From NCBI GenBank assembly GCA_002368645.1, contig DFEE01000020.1, positions 26,720-90,719 on the forward strand: DNA of 64,000 nucleotides, read 5' to 3'. The notes under the pieces were generated by a model. The model searched no databases. It was given only the letters and a program-made list of their open reading frames with translations, and was not told the origin of the DNA. Source of the DNA: Bacteroidales bacterium UBA3810. Its GTDB lineage: Bacteria; Bacteroidota; Bacteroidia; Bacteroidales; Paludibacteraceae. How positions within the stretch are numbered: the first letter of the stretch is position 1; every line of letters begins with the position of its first letter. Of the stretch, positions 62,043 to 64,000 are shown one piece after another. Made by a program: the position numbers and the translations under genes.

Positions 62043-62972
62043 TTATTTCTTTTCCTCAACTAAATAATCAATCATTGCGGGATAAACCCGTGCATTAAAA
62101 ATACCCGAATGAGTATATTGAATCGATACGGGTAACTGAGCCTCATTGACTTGCGGATAAAGACAGGTAGCCTGAACATCCGCAACACCAATGGCGGCAA
62201 ATTGTTTAATAGCAACGCTGAGTGTCACTTCCACTTCAGCGGGAAAGAGATGCACATTTTTATCGTCAGGCGTCCCTAAAACAGTTACCGGTACCATCAT
62301 CTTTTTTTCCGTAAACTCCTCTGCACGAAAGGCGATAACACCCTCAGTTTCACTCATTCGTACCTCTGGTAGTACGATTAAAGGAATACTTACACGCAGC
62401 GAATCGGCATCAACCAGAACCTCTTGCGAGGCCGTATATACTGCATGAATAGTATCTAAACTAAGGCGAGATCCATAGAGCGTCACTTCTTTTGGCGTTA
62501 TAGTCGGCTCTCCGGTGATATGATACTGCTGTGCAGCGCGATAGGTGCCGCTAAAAAGAACAGGCACAATCTTTTCCTGCAGAGTATAATAGCGGCCTTC
62601 AATCATATCAGGTTGAATACCCAATAAGGAGGTTGTCCCCTGCAAGAGTGCTCCTGTAGCGCGGCGCAAATCCTCCGTGGAAATAACGATGCGACCTTCT
62701 TGTTGCGTTGTCTGCTCAGCTATATTCACATGAAGTGAAAGCGGATGACGGACATAGGTTCTAAGCAAAGCTCCTTTATCCATCACCTCAATCGTTACCT
62801 CATGCGGCAACGAGCCCGAGAGCACGACATTATTAGCCATGCCGACATAACTAATCGGCACAGTATAGTGCACCGTTCTCGATGTATTCATTGCGTAAGC
62901 AAACCAAATAAAAGCTGCCAACACAACAAAGAACAAGTACGTCAGAATATCGTTACTTCTCGTCTTTCTCAC
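62043..62972 (-). CDS. YbbR-like domain protein
   Basis: A 309-residue single-pass membrane protein: one helix near the N-terminus (ILTYLFFVVLAAFIWFAYAM) and an extracytoplasmic region with YbbR-like beta-repeats (VPISYVGMANNVVLSGSLPHEVTIEV; PVLFSGTYRAAQQYHITGEP). YbbR proteins elsewhere regulate the diadenylate cyclase; in Bacteroidota the gene follows nusB-yajC, as here. I favour a GTG start at 62972, which overlaps yajC by 20 bases; the longest frame (to 63041) would overlap it by 89 and adds an atypical basic leader. Confidence 0.82.
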   Translation of the reverse strand: MRKTRSNDILTYLFFVVLAAFIWFAYAMNTSRTVHYTVPISYVGMANNVVLSGSLPHEVTIEVMDKGALLRTYVRHPLSLHVNIAEQTTQQEGRIVISTEDLRRATGALLQGTTSLLGIQPDMIEGRYYTLQEKIVPVLFSGTYRAAQQYHITGEPTITPKEVTLYGSRLSLDTIHAVYTASQEVLVDADSLRVSIPLIVLPEVRMSETEGVIAFRAEEFTEKKMMVPVTVLGTPDDKNVHLFPAEVEVTLSVAIKQFAAIGVADVQATCLYPQVNEAQLPVSIQYTHSGIFNARVYPAMIDYLVEEKK

Positions 62973-63333
62973 GTTTGGTTTCTTCGTCCTTCTTAGCAGG
63001 TTTGTCCTCTTTCTTAGCAGGAATGCTCTCAGGCAGAACATCTACGCTGCTCTTCTCGACTTTAATAACCAGGCCCTTGCTAATTTCAACGAGGAAGGTA
63101 GTCTCTTGAACCTCTTTAACCTCACCATGAATACCGCCTGCGGTAACAACCTTATCCCCCTTCTTAATCGCATCACGACGAGCTTGAAGTTCCTTCTGCT
63201 GCTTTGTTTGAGGACGAATCATAAAGAAATAAAAAACCAAGAAGATGAGGAGCATCATAACCCAGAAGCTCCACCCGGTTCCTTGTTGTTGTGTAGCATC
63301 AGCTGCTTGTAATAGAATTGAATAAAGTAACAT
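62953..63333 (-). CDS. yajC: Preprotein translocase subunit YajC
   Basis: A 126-residue inner-membrane accessory subunit of the Sec translocon, associated with SecDF. It has one helix (WSFWVMMLLIFLVFYFFMI) followed by RPQTKQQKELQARRDAIKKGDKV and VTAGGIHGEVKEV, the family signature. The C-terminal 25 residues are a Lys/Glu-rich tail (KKEDKPAKKDEETKREK), longer than in Escherichia coli. It starts 12 bases after nusB. Confidence 0.95.
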   Translation of the reverse strand: MLLYSILLQAADATQQQGTGWSFWVMMLLIFLVFYFFMIRPQTKQQKELQARRDAIKKGDKVVTAGGIHGEVKEVQETTFLVEISKGLVIKVEKSSVDVLPESIPAKKEDKPAKKDEETKREKDEK

Positions 63334-63345
63334 AATACTTGATTT

Positions 63346-64000
63346 TTATAGAGTTAAATGTAGTTTTTTCTCGCGAATAATGCCATCCAAGACCCCATTG
63401 ATAAAGAGATAACTCTTTTCACCGCTATATTCCTTGGCAATCTCAATATATTCATTTAAAGATATCTGAATGGCAATGGATGGAAATTTAATGATTTCTG
63501 CCAATGCCACCTGTAAGATAATCTTATCCATAAAAGGTATTCGCTCAGGATCCCAGCCATGTAAGTGATTGGCTATCAACTCTTGGTATTCATCATGCCC
63601 CTCTATAGCGAACTGCAATAGGTCTTCTGCGAATTGTAATTCTTCATTATTCTCAAAAATAGGCAGTAACGCTTCATCAGCCGAGGTATCTTCCTTGAAG
63701 CGCCGAATGGTCTTAATGACATAACTAAGTACGACATCAAGATCAATAGTCCAGTTCTGGGCATCCATGTGAATCTCCATCTCATCCAAGGCATTGATAA
63801 AATCCTCGTTATTAGGCAGTAACTCCGACATAATCTTGCGCCAAAGCATATTATCCGCTTGATAGTTGTCCTCAAGAGCCTCTATGTAATCAATATAAAA
63901 AGGTGCTTGTTGTAGAGCCTGATAAATAGCCGAAACACCATTGAGACCTGCCTCCCAACTGAGATGACGGTTGGCAATCTGGTTCCTCAACTCCTTATTA
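63346..64000 (-). CDS. nusB: Transcription antitermination factor NusB, 5' end outside window
   Basis: Partial gene: the frame is open to the window edge. The visible part includes the Bacteroidota-type extended N-terminal region (helical, NEDFINALDEMEIH) and the NusB core: DPERIPFMDKIILQVALAEIIKFPSIAIQISLNEYIEIAKEYSGEKSYLFINGVLDGI. NusB joins the NusE/NusA antitermination complex on rRNA operons. It is followed by yajC in the usual Bacteroidota order. Confidence 0.93.
   Translation of the reverse strand, partial: NKELRNQIANRHLSWEAGLNGVSAIYQALQQAPFYIDYIEALEDNYQADNMLWRKIMSELLPNNEDFINALDEMEIHMDAQNWTIDLDVVLSYVIKTIRRFKEDTSADEALLPIFENNEELQFAEDLLQFAIEGHDEYQELIANHLHGWDPERIPFMDKIILQVALAEIIKFPSIAIQISLNEYIEIAKEYSGEKSYLFINGVLDGIIREKKLHLTL

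Noticed and set aside
1..64000. tRNA, rRNA, insertion sequences and prophage genes
   Set aside because: I looked for cloverleaf-like segments, transposases, integrases and phage structural genes and recognised none.

Overview
The window is chromosomal DNA from a member of the Bacteroidota, most likely order Bacteroidales. The evidence is nine promoters of the Bacteroidota type (TTTG, 20 bases, TAnnTTTG), near absence of Shine-Dalgarno sequences, very large secreted proteins with type IX secretion (T9SS)-like C-terminal domains, and families largely confined to the phylum (PCMD, DUF4494, DUF4105, DUF5689, long NusB). No rRNA, tRNA or CRISPR array was recognised. Species cannot be named from the sequence alone.

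Layout. (1) 0.2-12.7 kb, minus strand: a 3197-residue cell-surface protein, an outer-membrane barrel, a YraN-type nuclease-fold protein and a small T9SS-type secreted protein, all overlapping or nearly touching. (2) 12.9-16.8 kb, plus: valS and a DAHP synthase/chorismate mutase with unusual repeat-bearing insertions, closed by a strong bidirectional terminator. (3) 17-26.2 kb, minus: a second giant surface protein (3072 residues) with two PCMD-like domains and about 28 beta-sandwich repeats. (4) 26.4-29.8 kb, minus: dnaA, a 0.7-kb AT-rich spacer full of tandem repeats (a weak oriC candidate), and a peptidoglycan amidase. (5) 29.9-42.6 kb, plus: a probable long operon rel, DUF1573 protein, meaB, dnaB, asnS, TonB-type receptor, DUF5689 lipoprotein, cvpA. 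(6) 42.6-44.6 kb: folK and a zinc-finger protein (minus) and a lipoprotein esterase (plus). (7) 44.6-51.9 kb: an accessory, defence-like island with an AAA ATPase/DUF4143 protein, a GmrSD-like C-terminal fragment, a type IIG restriction-modification enzyme and a HEPN-like protein, flanked by gene remnants and short repeats. (8) 52-53.6 kb, minus: a PCMD protein and an SGNH-fold protein that has lost its catalytic residues. (9) 53.7-55.5 kb, plus: a compact aroC and a polyprenyl synthetase. (10) 55.5-64 kb, minus: nusB, yajC, ybbR-like, a DegT aminotransferase, rpoN, a PAP2-like membrane protein, DUF4105, a PafA-like protein with a degenerate active site, DUF4494 and yggS, nearly all overlapping.

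The points most worth follow-up are the ATPase/type IIG/HEPN locus; the two apparent pseudo-enzymes; the 11-base tandem repeats of different sequence in three intergenic regions; the repeat-bearing insertions in the DAHP synthase; and an extended promoter element (TTTGCATAWATC) shared by the giant surface gene, rel, the esterase and the defence operon.
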